This document shows positions 51,448 to 60,882 of a DNA stretch of 64,000 bases, piece by piece. The notes under the pieces are model-generated. The model was not told the origin of the DNA and did not search any database. It saw nothing but the letters and a program-made list of their open reading frames with translations. A program made the position numbers and the translations under genes. Each line of letters starts with the position of its first letter. Within the stretch, counting starts at the first letter, position 1. The DNA lies in the NCBI RefSeq assembly GCF_037102585.1, contig NW_027043819.1, positions 1,426,001 through 1,490,000 of the forward strand. Direction: 5' to 3'. Source of the DNA: Saccharomycopsis crataegensis (Eukaryota > Ascomycota > Saccharomycetes > Ascoideales > Saccharomycopsidaceae).

Positions 51448-53991
51448 ATGCCCATTTTTGCGGGTACCAACTCCATGAACTGGAAATGGGAGCTTGACAA
51501 CAACACTTTTGATTTGGTCAACGTTTCCCAGTTCAAAAACTACCGGTTTTCCACCATTTGCGCGTTATTTCTAGCGGTGGGCCAACATATATTGACGTTA
51601 GTCCTCTATGCTTCTGATTGTTACACTTGCGTGAGATTATTGGCTTATAACTCCTGGGCCAGTGAGATCGAGCCAGCGATTCCGTTCAGTATTTCTCGAT
51701 GGATCTTTAGCGGGTGTATTCTCTTATCGATCGTGTTGTTGATATACGAATCGATTTACGGGATTAAAGTGTGTTTCACGAGAAATATCTCGCTAACGTA
51801 TACTAATCAAGTGGCCAAGACGTTGTGGTCGTTGAAAGGATACTCATACTTTTGTCTTTACGACCAGATCACCCCGAAAAATTTTTTTGATTACTGTGCG
51901 TTTTTCGTATATTTCACCATGAAGAATTGTATCAAGTTACTATTGGCCGATTCCCCAAGACAGATCATTAATGGGTTGACGATCTACTCGGTGATCAAGA
52001 ACGATACCGATCTTATAGTGTCGTCATATCAATCATTTAGCAAAGACGGGATCAAGGAAACTTGGGCGATTGTGTTCACAATCATGGGATTATCATTTAT
52101 TATTTGGTTAATTTTCGTGATCCAATTCTTAACGGCATTATTTATTTCGACGTGTGTGGTCACCAAAATCAACAAAGAAGGGCTCAATTTAAAACAATTT
52201 GTGTGCGTGAGAATCAATGAAAAAGTCCGTGAATTATCAGCCAATTACCATAAAGAGTCCCTCAAACAACTTCGAAAAGAAAACTCCAAACTCGGGTTGA
52301 AACCTACTCTTCCATCGTTACCAGATAACCTCAATAACGATAAATATCTTTATAATAATAAAAATTCCTCTAGCACTACTTTGGGGGCCACCACTACCGG
52401 CGGGGGATTCAGCTCCTATAGAAAATCCCTTAGAAAATCAGGTAATGATCTATTACCCCTTAATCGTAACAATACTGGGGCTCCTCCACCATTACCGACC
52501 GCCGATTTGCGACAGAAAAGTTCGATGAACACTCTTAGCAACCCTCCACAGAAAGCGATGTCCCCAATTTATAACGACGGAATGTTTGCTAAACCACCAC
52601 TACGAAACTTGACCAACAATAGCCTTGTGAGTTCCCATAATGGGTTCTATGGCCAAGATAATGATTCAGGGTTTGTTTCGTCTAGTGATAACTTGTTGGC
52701 CAACCATAGAACTGGAAGCCAGACAACTATGAAAACTGGAGGTAGTACAATCCAGCCAAGGAGGGGGATGCCAAAACCCTATCCTTTGGAATATTCGACA
52801 ACTGGTGGTTCTTATAGAAGTCAAACTCCTCCTCAAGGTGATAGATTCAATAGTAATTATACCGGGGGATCTAACTTTACTGGGGGATCTAACTTTACTG
52901 GGGGACCTAATTATACCGGGGGATCTAACTTTACTGGAGGTCCTAACCCTACTGGTGGTCCTAACCTTACTGGAGGTCCTAATTACACTGGTGGCTCTAA
53001 TCTCACTGGAGGCCCTAATAGTGACCTTACTGGCGGCTTTAATATTACTGGAGGTCCAAGTTATACTGGAGGTCCTAGCTATACCGGAGGTTCTAACCTT
53101 ATTGGAGGATCTACCTTTGGTAGAGGAGCTAATCATCTTGATGGTCCTAGTTACACTGAAGGACCTAATCCTACAGGGGGCTCTACTTTTAATGGAGGAC
53201 CTAGGTATATCGATGGTCCTAATTACACTGGAGGTACTAACTATACTGGAAATGCCAATTATTCTGAAGGTTTTAATTATCCTGGAGGTTCTAACTATTC
53301 TGAAGGTGCTAATTATCCTGAAACCAATTACACTTCCACACTCACTGCATCATCCACTTTTAATAGTGAGGTTGCTCAATCCCCGCCATATCCTTCTAAT
53401 CCATTTATGTCCCAATCAGCGAGTGGGACTACATCTCAAGCAAATACTCCGGCCCCTTATCCTACCCAACAATTCCTGGGGGCGTCTCCATCTATGATGT
53501 CTGCAAGAACTATCACCACAACCACTACTGAACAAAATCACTTTGGCAACGCTCCATATCCGGTAGCAGGATCTGCCACATTCTCACCAATATCCAATAC
53601 CAGCACTAACAATCATCATCAAGGATTCACCACAACTAATAATGTCAGACCAACGGTGACTGGGGAATCACCAAGATTGCCAAACATGGTTGAGCAACAA
53701 TCCACGGGATCTACGTATCAGAATAGTCCTAATTCCAATTTACCGTACCCTAACGTGATGGTATCCCCGCCCACCAGCAGCACCACAAAAGCATCAACGA
53801 CTCCGAAATTGAATACTAATCTCGGGCTTCCGGAAAGTAGAAACCAAGGGATTGTGAGTCCTAATTCCCGGCTATTATTGATTAATAATTTATACGGTGG
53901 AGAGGCTGATACTGGGGATACTGGGGTGAGTCCGGTGTTACAGACGTATAAAGATATGGGGTTGGAGGAGTATTTAGGTAAGAAGAGATGA
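51448..53991 (+). CDS. KCH1: Kch1/Prm6-like potassium-transport membrane protein
   Basis: Kch1 and Prm6 promote low-affinity K+ uptake and trigger Ca2+ influx during pheromone response. The N-terminal ~270 residues hold the conserved part: FKNYRFSTICALFLAVGQHI (first span), ASDCYTCVRLLAYNSW, IPFSISRWIFSGCILLSIVL (second span), and further spans near 145-165 and 205-230. The match to yeast Kch1 (ASDTYTCINLLAFNKW, PFKISKWIFFGC) is clear. The rest, to 847 aa, is a long hydrophilic tail against about 497 aa total in yeast Kch1. It contains a 6-residue tandem repeat (about residues 471-621) and then Ser/Thr/Pro-rich sequence. Confidence 0.82.
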   Translation: MPIFAGTNSMNWKWELDNNTFDLVNVSQFKNYRFSTICALFLAVGQHILTLVLYASDCYTCVRLLAYNSWASEIEPAIPFSISRWIFSGCILLSIVLLIYESIYGIKVCFTRNISLTYTNQVAKTLWSLKGYSYFCLYDQITPKNFFDYCAFFVYFTMKNCIKLLLADSPRQIINGLTIYSVIKNDTDLIVSSYQSFSKDGIKETWAIVFTIMGLSFIIWLIFVIQFLTALFISTCVVTKINKEGLNLKQFVCVRINEKVRELSANYHKESLKQLRKENSKLGLKPTLPSLPDNLNNDKYLYNNKNSSSTTLGATTTGGGFSSYRKSLRKSGNDLLPLNRNNTGAPPPLPTADLRQKSSMNTLSNPPQKAMSPIYNDGMFAKPPLRNLTNNSLVSSHNGFYGQDNDSGFVSSSDNLLANHRTGSQTTMKTGGSTIQPRRGMPKPYPLEYSTTGGSYRSQTPPQGDRFNSNYTGGSNFTGGSNFTGGPNYTGGSNFTGGPNPTGGPNLTGGPNYTGGSNLTGGPNSDLTGGFNITGGPSYTGGPSYTGGSNLIGGSTFGRGANHLDGPSYTEGPNPTGGSTFNGGPRYIDGPNYTGGTNYTGNANYSEGFNYPGGSNYSEGANYPETNYTSTLTASSTFNSEVAQSPPYPSNPFMSQSASGTTSQANTPAPYPTQQFLGASPSMMSARTITTTTTEQNHFGNAPYPVAGSATFSPISNTSTNNHHQGFTTTNNVRPTVTGESPRLPNMVEQQSTGSTYQNSPNSNLPYPNVMVSPPTSSTTKASTTPKLNTNLGLPESRNQGIVSPNSRLLLINNLYGGEADTGDTGVSPVLQTYKDMGLEEYLGKKR
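52858..53310 (+). repeat. 18-nt coding tandem repeat, (TGGxNx) hexapeptides
   Basis: About 25 degenerate 18-nt units encode TGGSNF, TGGPNY, TGGPNL and similar hexapeptides. The frame of the repeat creates the N-x-T pattern in many units (NFT, NYT, NLT, NIT; NPT would be blocked). Units at the 5' end are almost identical (TCTAACTTTACTGGGGGA), those at the 3' end are diverged, which suggests recent expansion at the 5' side. Confidence 0.93.
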
Positions 53992-54445
53992 ATGACATAT
54001 TTATGTTTATGTGTTGAACATTTATTATATGTTATAAAGTGCATTCATTATGAAATTTTAATGAGTTTTCGATTGTTTTTGATTTTGGTTTTTTTTTTTT
54101 TTTTTTTTGTTGTTAATGTTGTCTTTGCCTCAATTGAATTGAGCTTTATAGGGTGTATTTATTGTTTTCCTTTTTTTTTATTTTCAATTTTTTAATAGGC
54201 GTCTTTATTTTTTCAATGTTAGATTTGTCTATGACTGTTTAGATGTTTATTTTGTTTCAATGTGTATGATTGTCCCATATTATTATTATACATCCAAAGT
54301 GATTGATTATTATTTTTTTGAAATATGATGTTTTATAACTCTTACAAAATATACTAATAACTATTTCCAAAATCTAACAAAATATTCTCCAAATTGAATA
54401 TTTCTTTATTTCAACTATATACAAAAAGTCACGCCACAACAATAA
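53992..54445. other. convergent intergenic region
   Basis: 454 bases between the 3' ends of the KCH1-like gene and COA3, T-rich with a run of about 20 T at 54090-54109. No other feature is seen. Confidence 0.6.
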
Positions 54446-54835
54446 TCAGTTCTTCTTTGATATATCGACCTGGTATTCTTCTCTCAATTTCTTCAAGTCT
54501 TCTTCGCTAACTGGAGGGATTTCAATATCGTCAAACTCATCTTTAGCCAAGAAATGGTAAGTATAGAAATAGATTCCGACACTAAGACCGCCTAATACGG
54601 TGAAAGTGATGGCGTTAGGCCAGAAGTATTGGCTTCTTGCCCTGATCATTGATGGGGTCATTTTCCAGGTTCTTTGATCCTGGTATGGGGATACTGGGAA
54701 GCTGAGGGGGATGTTAGTAAACAGGTGGAACCAAAAAACAGATGAAAAAAAATAGACAAAACGTACACTGATCTTCTCAAAGGGAGGATACTTCTCATGG
54801 TTGGGGATATACTTTGCAATAACAGCATCGATCAT
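54446..54835 (-). CDS. COA3: cytochrome c oxidase assembly factor Coa3, probably spliced
   Basis: Coa3 is a single-span inner-membrane protein that with Cox14 couples Cox1 translation to assembly. The conserved part is YQDQRTWKMTPSMIRARSQYFW, one membrane span (ITFTVLGGLSVGIYFYTYHFL) and EIPPVSEEDLKKLREEY, like yeast Coa3 (YQDTRTWKMTPAMIRARKPFF). A 65-nt segment (54702-54766) has GTACGT, a perfect TACTAAC branch and CAG. Unspliced, the ATG at 54835 reads through in frame (129 aa). Spliced at this pair, the frame connects to ATGs at 54828 or 54798 (105 or 95 aa). Donors GTATAT or GTATCC further upstream would connect the ATG at 54835. The C-terminal exon (54446-54701) is certain; the N-terminus is not. 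Confidence 0.85.
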   Translation of the reverse strand: MIDAVIAKYIPNHEKYPPFEKISVRFVYFFSSVFWFHLFTNIPLSFPVSPYQDQRTWKMTPSMIRARSQYFWPNAITFTVLGGLSVGIYFYTYHFLAKDEFDDIEIPPVSEEDLKKLREEYQVDISKKN

Positions 54836-54901
54836 CTTCTATCAGCCGTTGTCTGAAATTAAAGAAGAAGAAGAAAAAAAAAAAAGTGCGCGATCGATCA
54901 G

Positions 54902-54985
54902 CACGTGATAAATGGTTATGTGCCCTTGGATGAGTAATCGCTGACATAATCGAAAGACCCGAAGAAATGGTTCATTTGTCACGTG
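54902..54985. promoter_or_regulatory. two CACGTG sites in a bidirectional mitochondrial-gene promoter
   Basis: CACGTG at 54902-54907 and at 54980-54985, the latter as GTCACGTG, lie between COA3 and the divergent 63-aa gene (gap 54836-55194). A TGACGTCG element is at 55026-55033 and a TA-repeat at 55072-55089. Sharing suggests co-regulation of the two genes. Confidence 0.55.
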
Positions 54986-55194
54986 GGAAGAGTCGCCCCG
55001 GAATTGTGGGGAAACCTCCCGCGGATGACGTCGTTTCTCCACATCTGTCAAAGAATATCATATCATTGGTTATATATATATATATATATGTATCTGGTGT
55101 CTCTCCATCCATTTGAGATATTCGGTATCTCTCTCACCATATTATCTCATATCGATCTCTCTTATCATATCTATTATATCTTACACAGCTCATC

Positions 55195-55456
55195 ATGTCC
55201 CTAATCACTAAAAAGTGCGTCTGCTCATAATGAAACAGCATCTCCTCATATTCCCTCTCTCTACTAACACCGCCCTTCATATAGCCTCACAGGATTCGTC
55301 CTTGGTGCAACCATTCCTATTGGTATCGTCCAATATTGGCTCTTGCCTAACGAAAGACTTCAAGAAAATCAATCCAGAATGGAATTGGCCCACTTGAGAA
55401 CCCAGATCAGCGCCATGAATTGGGATTTGAAAATGTTGGATAAGTTCCTGATGTGA
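55195..55456 (+). CDS. 63-aa single-span protein, two exons, probably mitochondrial
   Basis: Exon 1 is 55195-55214 and exon 2 is 55285-55456; the 70-nt intron has GTGCGT, a perfect TACTAAC branch and a TAG acceptor. Splicing gives a continuous 63-residue frame: MSLITKNLTG, a short membrane span (FVLGATIPIGIVQYWLL), then a charged, probably helical C-terminus with RMELAHLRTQISAMNWDLK. The size, the single N-terminal span and the CACGTG promoter shared with COA3 suggest an inner-membrane respiratory-chain accessory protein; this is inference. I do not recognise the family. Confidence 0.72.
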
Positions 55457-55704
55457 CGACTCTGTCGTTGATGTTTCTATATCATCTACAATCTATTCAT
55501 TTTGTCTCTTTGTGTCTATCTATATTATATATTATTGTTATTAAACATCGCTTCGTTGTCAGCTTCTTATTGTATGACCCGTCCCCATGGCACCCTCCGC
55601 AATTTAAACTGTCCGGGTTTTTGGATCTCATCGCTTTTTCATGTAGGATTCTTTCTTCTATTGTATTATATATCTCCTACTATTATCATTATCATCACAC
55701 CATA

Positions 55705-57261
55705 ATGAACTATTTGAACCCCGACAGACCACTTCCGTACATTCTCACCCTCACCCTAATTCTAGGGTCGTTACAAATGGCCTGGACCGTCGAGTTCAGC
55801 GAATGTACCCCGTTTTTGCTCGCCAACCTCGGATTATCTAAATCACTTCTCGCCCTTGTATGGATTGCCGGTCCTCTTAGTGGCACCTTGGGACAACCAA
55901 TAGTGGGAATCTTCAGCGATAATTGTTTTGTTTCTTGGGGTCGTCGTAGACCATTCATTCTTGGTGGCTGTGCCATAATTTGCTGCACTTTGTTGTTGCT
56001 TTCCCATTCGCTTGACATTGTTGCCTGGTGGATAAATGATAATGATGAAGAAAAAATTAGGACCGCCACCACTCCCATTGCCATTAGTGGTATTTACATT
56101 TTAGATTTCTCGATCTCCGCGTTCCAGGCCGCCAGTAGGGCCCTTATTGTCGATTTGCTACCGGTCCATCAGCAACAGTTGGCTAACGCGTGGGCCGCAA
56201 GAATGATTGGGGGTTTCAACATTCTAGGGTTTTTCCTTGCGGCTAGTGATTTATCTACAGTATTTGGCGGTCATGATGAAGCCAGCCAGTTTAAAAACTT
56301 GACAAATTTGGCAATTCTTATTCTTGTGGCCATCACGGGAACCGGGTGCTGGTTTATAAAAGAACGTAATCCCCAGTCAGATCCGTTAATCAATATTGAA
56401 AGAGAAAGAAGATTGAAAAATATGGGAATCAATGATGATCAACAAAAATCAGCATTATGGTTAATGATATATTCATTATATAAGCAAACCACCATGGCCA
56501 TCAGTAGATTATCCCCGCAAATCAAAGCCGTCAACACTACCGAGTTTCTTGCTTGGATTGGATATTTCCCCATGTTATTCTATACCACCACTTATGTTGG
56601 AGAGCTCTATATTTATCAACGGATTAAATACCTTGAAGTGAACGACCCCCAGGCATTACCATTAGATGAAATCGCGAGAGCAAAGTTGGGAGAGGAAAGC
56701 ACGAGAGTGGGATCGTTGGCATTACTTGTGAATTCTATCAGTAGTTTGATATTCACCGTGGCGATCCCCAGATTTGCAGAAAGTGCCAAAAATTTGGACT
56801 TTGACCGAGTTAGGGCCAAAGCATTTGGAACGGTTGCTCTATCACCTCCTTATCGAGAACACTTCAATACCGATTCGGATTCCCCAATAATATCTCTAAT
56901 CAAACAGTTTTTCGATATCGGAACGATCCCATACCGTGTTCCAATTAGAGTCATTTGGATGGTGTCGCATTGTATCTTTGTGCTTTGCAGCTTGCTGACA
57001 TTTTTCATCAAATCATCGACTTGGGCTATTGTGATGTTTGGAGTCATGGGAATTCCTTGGGGTGCTGCTCTTTGGGCGCCGTTTGTGTTGACTGCTGAAG
57101 AAATTGCCAGAATAAAAGAAAAGAAAACCCTATATGAAGAATTAGTTCATGATAATAGAGAAAACCCCGAGGAAGACGAACAAACTATGTTAATTGAGGG
57201 AAGGGAATCAATGAGTGTCGTCACAGTTAATGAATGGAGTAATGAGGAGACCGAGGAAACC

Positions 57262-57340
<79 letters not shown>

Positions 57341-57744
57341 TTAATAATAATAATATTAATAATAATGAAGAAGATGATATCACTTATACCAGGTCCAGAG
57401 ATCATTTAGTCAAGAATGATGATGCGATGACGATAAATCTGGCGGTGGTGAGAAGTTTACGAAAATACATGAATTACGAACACGAAAGCGGGATCATTTT
57501 AGGGATCCACAATATTTTTGTCAGTGCCCCACAAGTGGTGAGCTCATTGCTCAGCTCGGCATTGTTCAAATTGCTTTCTCATAAGAATTCTGCTGGCGGA
57601 GTTTACGAAGGAGTATTGGATGATTCGTTAAGTTGGGTATTTAGATTTGGAGGATTAATGGCAATTGGTGCTGTTATTGCTACTACAAGAGTAAAAGGGA
57701 ATAGAGAAGTTGAACAACAAGATGATGAGGAGTTGTATAATTGA
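55705..57744 (+). CDS. SLC45/sucrose-type sugar:H+ symporter (MFS)
   Basis: The 679-aa product is a 12-span transporter of the glycoside-pentoside-hexuronide/SUT group. Diagnostic are GQPIVGIFSDNCFVSWGRRRPFI in the loop after span 2 (the RRRPFI signature of plant sucrose carriers, S. pombe Sut1 and animal SLC45) and MAWTVEFSECTPFL in span 1. The central loop before the last spans holds an acidic stretch and a poly-Asn tract from an AAT repeat. The open frame starts at 55453, but the ATG at 55705 (MNYLNPDRPLPY) gives the family start. The substrate is probably a disaccharide such as maltose or sucrose; not certain. It follows the 63-aa gene by 248 bases. Confidence 0.85.
57262..57366 (+). repeat. 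(AAT)n coding repeat, poly-asparagine
   Basis: About 35 AAT codons with three ATT interruptions near the 3' end, in frame in the cytosolic loop of the SLC45-like transporter. The length is likely to vary between strains. Confidence 0.97.
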
Positions 57745-58098
57745 ATAAGTGATTTATTTTTCTGTTTTGAGTATAATTTTGTAAAATTTTCATTCTTTTT
57801 TCTTTTTTTTTTTTTATTTTCTTTGTTACATTTTTATTTTAGACTATTTTCAGATTAAGCTCAGACATTAATGAGTATCATTTGAGTATTTTGGATATAT
57901 TTTTGGCATATTTTGGTATATTTTGGTATATTTTCTCCATTATTTTATATGATCCACCGGATGGTCACAAAACCATCACTGCACCAGATCTGCGGTAATC
58001 CAACCAAAAAAGAAAAATCCACCAAATAATTTTAAACCCACCAAGTAAGTTATTCATCAGTTTCTATATGTATAATAGAGGAACATATAGTAGGAGAG
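57745..58098. other. intergenic region with ATATTTTGGT repeat
   Basis: 354 bases, AT-rich. Near 57895-57935 a 12-nt unit like TATATTTTGG(T/C) is repeated about four times. T-runs lie near 57800-57816. No gene is seen. Confidence 0.6.
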
Positions 58099-60606
58099 AT
58101 GATTCCTGCAACCATGGACAATTTCATCTATTCTCTCAATACATTCAACCATCTCCTAGTGAGAAACTATTCCCAATGCGATCTGCTCACCGAGATCATC
58201 AGGAATGCCTCATCCGTCAGCGACGACCAGACCATCAATGCCGCCACCAAGTTTCTCACAAAATTCTTTAAAAATCATCAGAACCACAAGGATTGGCTAT
58301 TTCAAACCAATGTTTTGAAAGAGATCATCAATTCTTACAGTCTCCTCACCCTCCACAATAACCTTGAGGCGATGATGAGTCTTGAGAAGTTCCTTTTCGC
58401 ATTGGAACCGTCAATGACACCGCTGGAGAAGGCCATTGTTTCGGGTGATTATGGTTTAGGGATTACCCTTTGGAAGAAAGTCTCTGAATGCGGATACCTG
58501 TATCCCATGTTCAAGAATATTTTGCTTATTTATTCGACTGTCGACGGTGACATTCACAACCACCCGGAAATCATCAAGTTTCATGTCCAGTTTATCGAAA
58601 AAAAGATCGTTCCATTTTTAAAAAAACCCAAGAATTTTACCAAACGGGGGGATATTGCAGTGGTAGTATTCAGTATGGAATACCTTCAAGGATTGTATTC
58701 CGCCAAAAAGAATTACCACCGTGATTTGATCAAGTTATGTGAGGTGGTATGCCAAATGGTTCCGCCACTTCTTAGCCCAGTACAGAGTATCACGAATTTT
58801 AGCCAGAAGAAAATCAAGTTTCAGGATGATGAGATCGTTGCGTCGTGTTTTAGCTTTCTTACCACTGTGTACGTTGTCAAAGAGGCGATCTTGGCCATCA
58901 ATTTGTTGAATATCGAATGGCGATTCTGGAGAACGTTGCGAGAATACTTGGACGAACCAGTATCTTCAATTGTGATGGAAAAAGTTGCGACTTTTGTCAA
59001 TGTGGTGATGGTTCAGAAATATTATAAGCGGATGTACGGGTTCACCCTGATAAATGTTGCCAATTTCACCATCAACTGTATAGCTCTGCTAGATGTTTCA
59101 TCAAAGAAGGAGGCCAAAGGCGAAGGATTATTCATTTTGTACTTGAAGAATTACATGAAGATTCAAAAAATTATTAAAGATGATCGTCCAAACCATACGA
59201 TGAGTATTGGGGATTTTGAGATTATCTCTCTGAAACTTATCAGGTTTATTTCCATGACGAAGAACAAATTATTTTTTGAAGATACCCAGAAAATTCTCGA
59301 GGCTATAACAATAATAATCGAGGATAATGGAGCAAATAAATCAACTAATTTACTCAAACAATGCGCTTCGATGCTACAGGAACCTAATAAATTGAAGCTC
59401 GTTGCGGAATTCTTTTTGAATTTACAGTCTTGCGAAGAAAGCGTGAGTATTCTTGTTGCCGCAGGATGTTTTGATTCGTTCATCAAGACATGTATTGGGG
59501 AGCTATCTACTCAAATCACCAACACCAACAGTTTTCCCAAAGACATGGTCCCTCCAATTAATCTAATACGTTATATTCTCAAAGTATGCTTATCAAGAAA
59601 CAAAATTACCTTACTTCGTCAACCACTCGAGTTTGTCCGAGAACAACACTACGCCGAGTCAATTATTAACAATATTGGGAAATTGCAAAACCCTGAAGAC
59701 TCAACCGAATTGGTGTTATTCCTCATGGAATTGCCAACAACAGATAATGCTAATATAACCTATACTTCCGAATTATACTCCCTTGGAGACGATCCCATTA
59801 AACAAAAAGTGACTAACTTGATCACCGCCAAAATCCACAGTGTCAATTCTCTGGATTTCCTCTTTTGGCAACCAGAATTGCTTCAGCAAATGTTATCGAC
59901 CCCTAGTTCATTACAGCTATTAAAAGAGATTTTTTACTATATGAACCGGGCAAACACCCCACAGTACTTCCAATTGTTCCAACAATTGGATCTTTTAGGA
60001 ACCATGGTGTCCCCAGGATTAGAGGACCCGGAGATGGTGGACCACGCCCTTCTGATCCTTGGGATCTATGTTGCTTACCCTAATTGTCATGAATACGTCA
60101 TATCCTCCGGGATTCTTTCCAAGTTAGTGATATCCTTCAATGTGCACTCTTGGTGGATCGAAGAAACCATGGCCAGTTTTTACCAGTTCATGCTTGGTGA
60201 TGGTCAGGACGCGGTATCCCCACAGAATCTCGAACATCTCGCAAACATCGACGTAGTGGCTACCATTAGAGGAATCATCGCGGTAGTGGACTCCATGAAT
60301 AGTAATGCCACTGATGGAGTGAATCAACTTAGACAGAGTGAAACCGGATTAAGTTATTTTGTGTGTCTCGTGAGTACCTTGATGCATTTTTCTGACCAGG
60401 TCAGAAGAAATGTGTTTTACAATTATGGCACCCAGTTGAATCGGTTGATTGTGGAATTATTAGCCATGCATCACCGAGTCCATTGGGACCAGAATACTGT
60501 GAATATCTTGGGGGGATTGGCAAGAGACGTCAATGGAGGACGTCCGGTGGTGGTGAACGGGGAATTTGTGGATATTGACAGGTTGATAGAGGAGTGTCGG
60601 TATTAG
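58099..60606 (+). CDS. 835-aa helical (ARM/HEAT-like) protein of unknown function
   Basis: A long ATG-started frame without low-complexity runs. It has regularly spaced amphipathic helices with leucines (for example LLTEIIRNASS, NLEAMMSLEKFLFAL, VVFSMEYLQGLYS, YFVCLVSTLMHFSDQVRR), which suggests an alpha-solenoid. No signal peptide, membrane span or catalytic motif is visible. A second in-frame ATG at 58114 (MDNFIYSL) may be the true start. Codon use resembles neighbouring genes, so it is probably a real conserved gene, but I cannot name its family. Confidence 0.75.
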   Translation: MIPATMDNFIYSLNTFNHLLVRNYSQCDLLTEIIRNASSVSDDQTINAATKFLTKFFKNHQNHKDWLFQTNVLKEIINSYSLLTLHNNLEAMMSLEKFLFALEPSMTPLEKAIVSGDYGLGITLWKKVSECGYLYPMFKNILLIYSTVDGDIHNHPEIIKFHVQFIEKKIVPFLKKPKNFTKRGDIAVVVFSMEYLQGLYSAKKNYHRDLIKLCEVVCQMVPPLLSPVQSITNFSQKKIKFQDDEIVASCFSFLTTVYVVKEAILAINLLNIEWRFWRTLREYLDEPVSSIVMEKVATFVNVVMVQKYYKRMYGFTLINVANFTINCIALLDVSSKKEAKGEGLFILYLKNYMKIQKIIKDDRPNHTMSIGDFEIISLKLIRFISMTKNKLFFEDTQKILEAITIIIEDNGANKSTNLLKQCASMLQEPNKLKLVAEFFLNLQSCEESVSILVAAGCFDSFIKTCIGELSTQITNTNSFPKDMVPPINLIRYILKVCLSRNKITLLRQPLEFVREQHYAESIINNIGKLQNPEDSTELVLFLMELPTTDNANITYTSELYSLGDDPIKQKVTNLITAKIHSVNSLDFLFWQPELLQQMLSTPSSLQLLKEIFYYMNRANTPQYFQLFQQLDLLGTMVSPGLEDPEMVDHALLILGIYVAYPNCHEYVISSGILSKLVISFNVHSWWIEETMASFYQFMLGDGQDAVSPQNLEHLANIDVVATIRGIIAVVDSMNSNATDGVNQLRQSETGLSYFVCLVSTLMHFSDQVRRNVFYNYGTQLNRLIVELLAMHHRVHWDQNTVNILGGLARDVNGGRPVVVNGEFVDIDRLIEECRY

Positions 60607-60882
60607 CGAAAGACTGTATTATTTGTCTGACATTGATTAGATTATATATCAGAACTCCATAGAGGTATTGCACGATATTTGACGAATATAATGGCAATGT
60701 TTTGTAATGTTGGCGCAATCCGCGGCGGAACCTTCCGGATGGTGCTGGAAGGTATATGTAAAAACTCTTCCTTTTGTATGAAACAAAATATTGCACTGAG
60801 AACCATCTATCTCTTGCTCTTTGAATAAGCACCATAATTGATATAATATATCTCTTTCTTTATCAATATTGGAAACAAAGAC

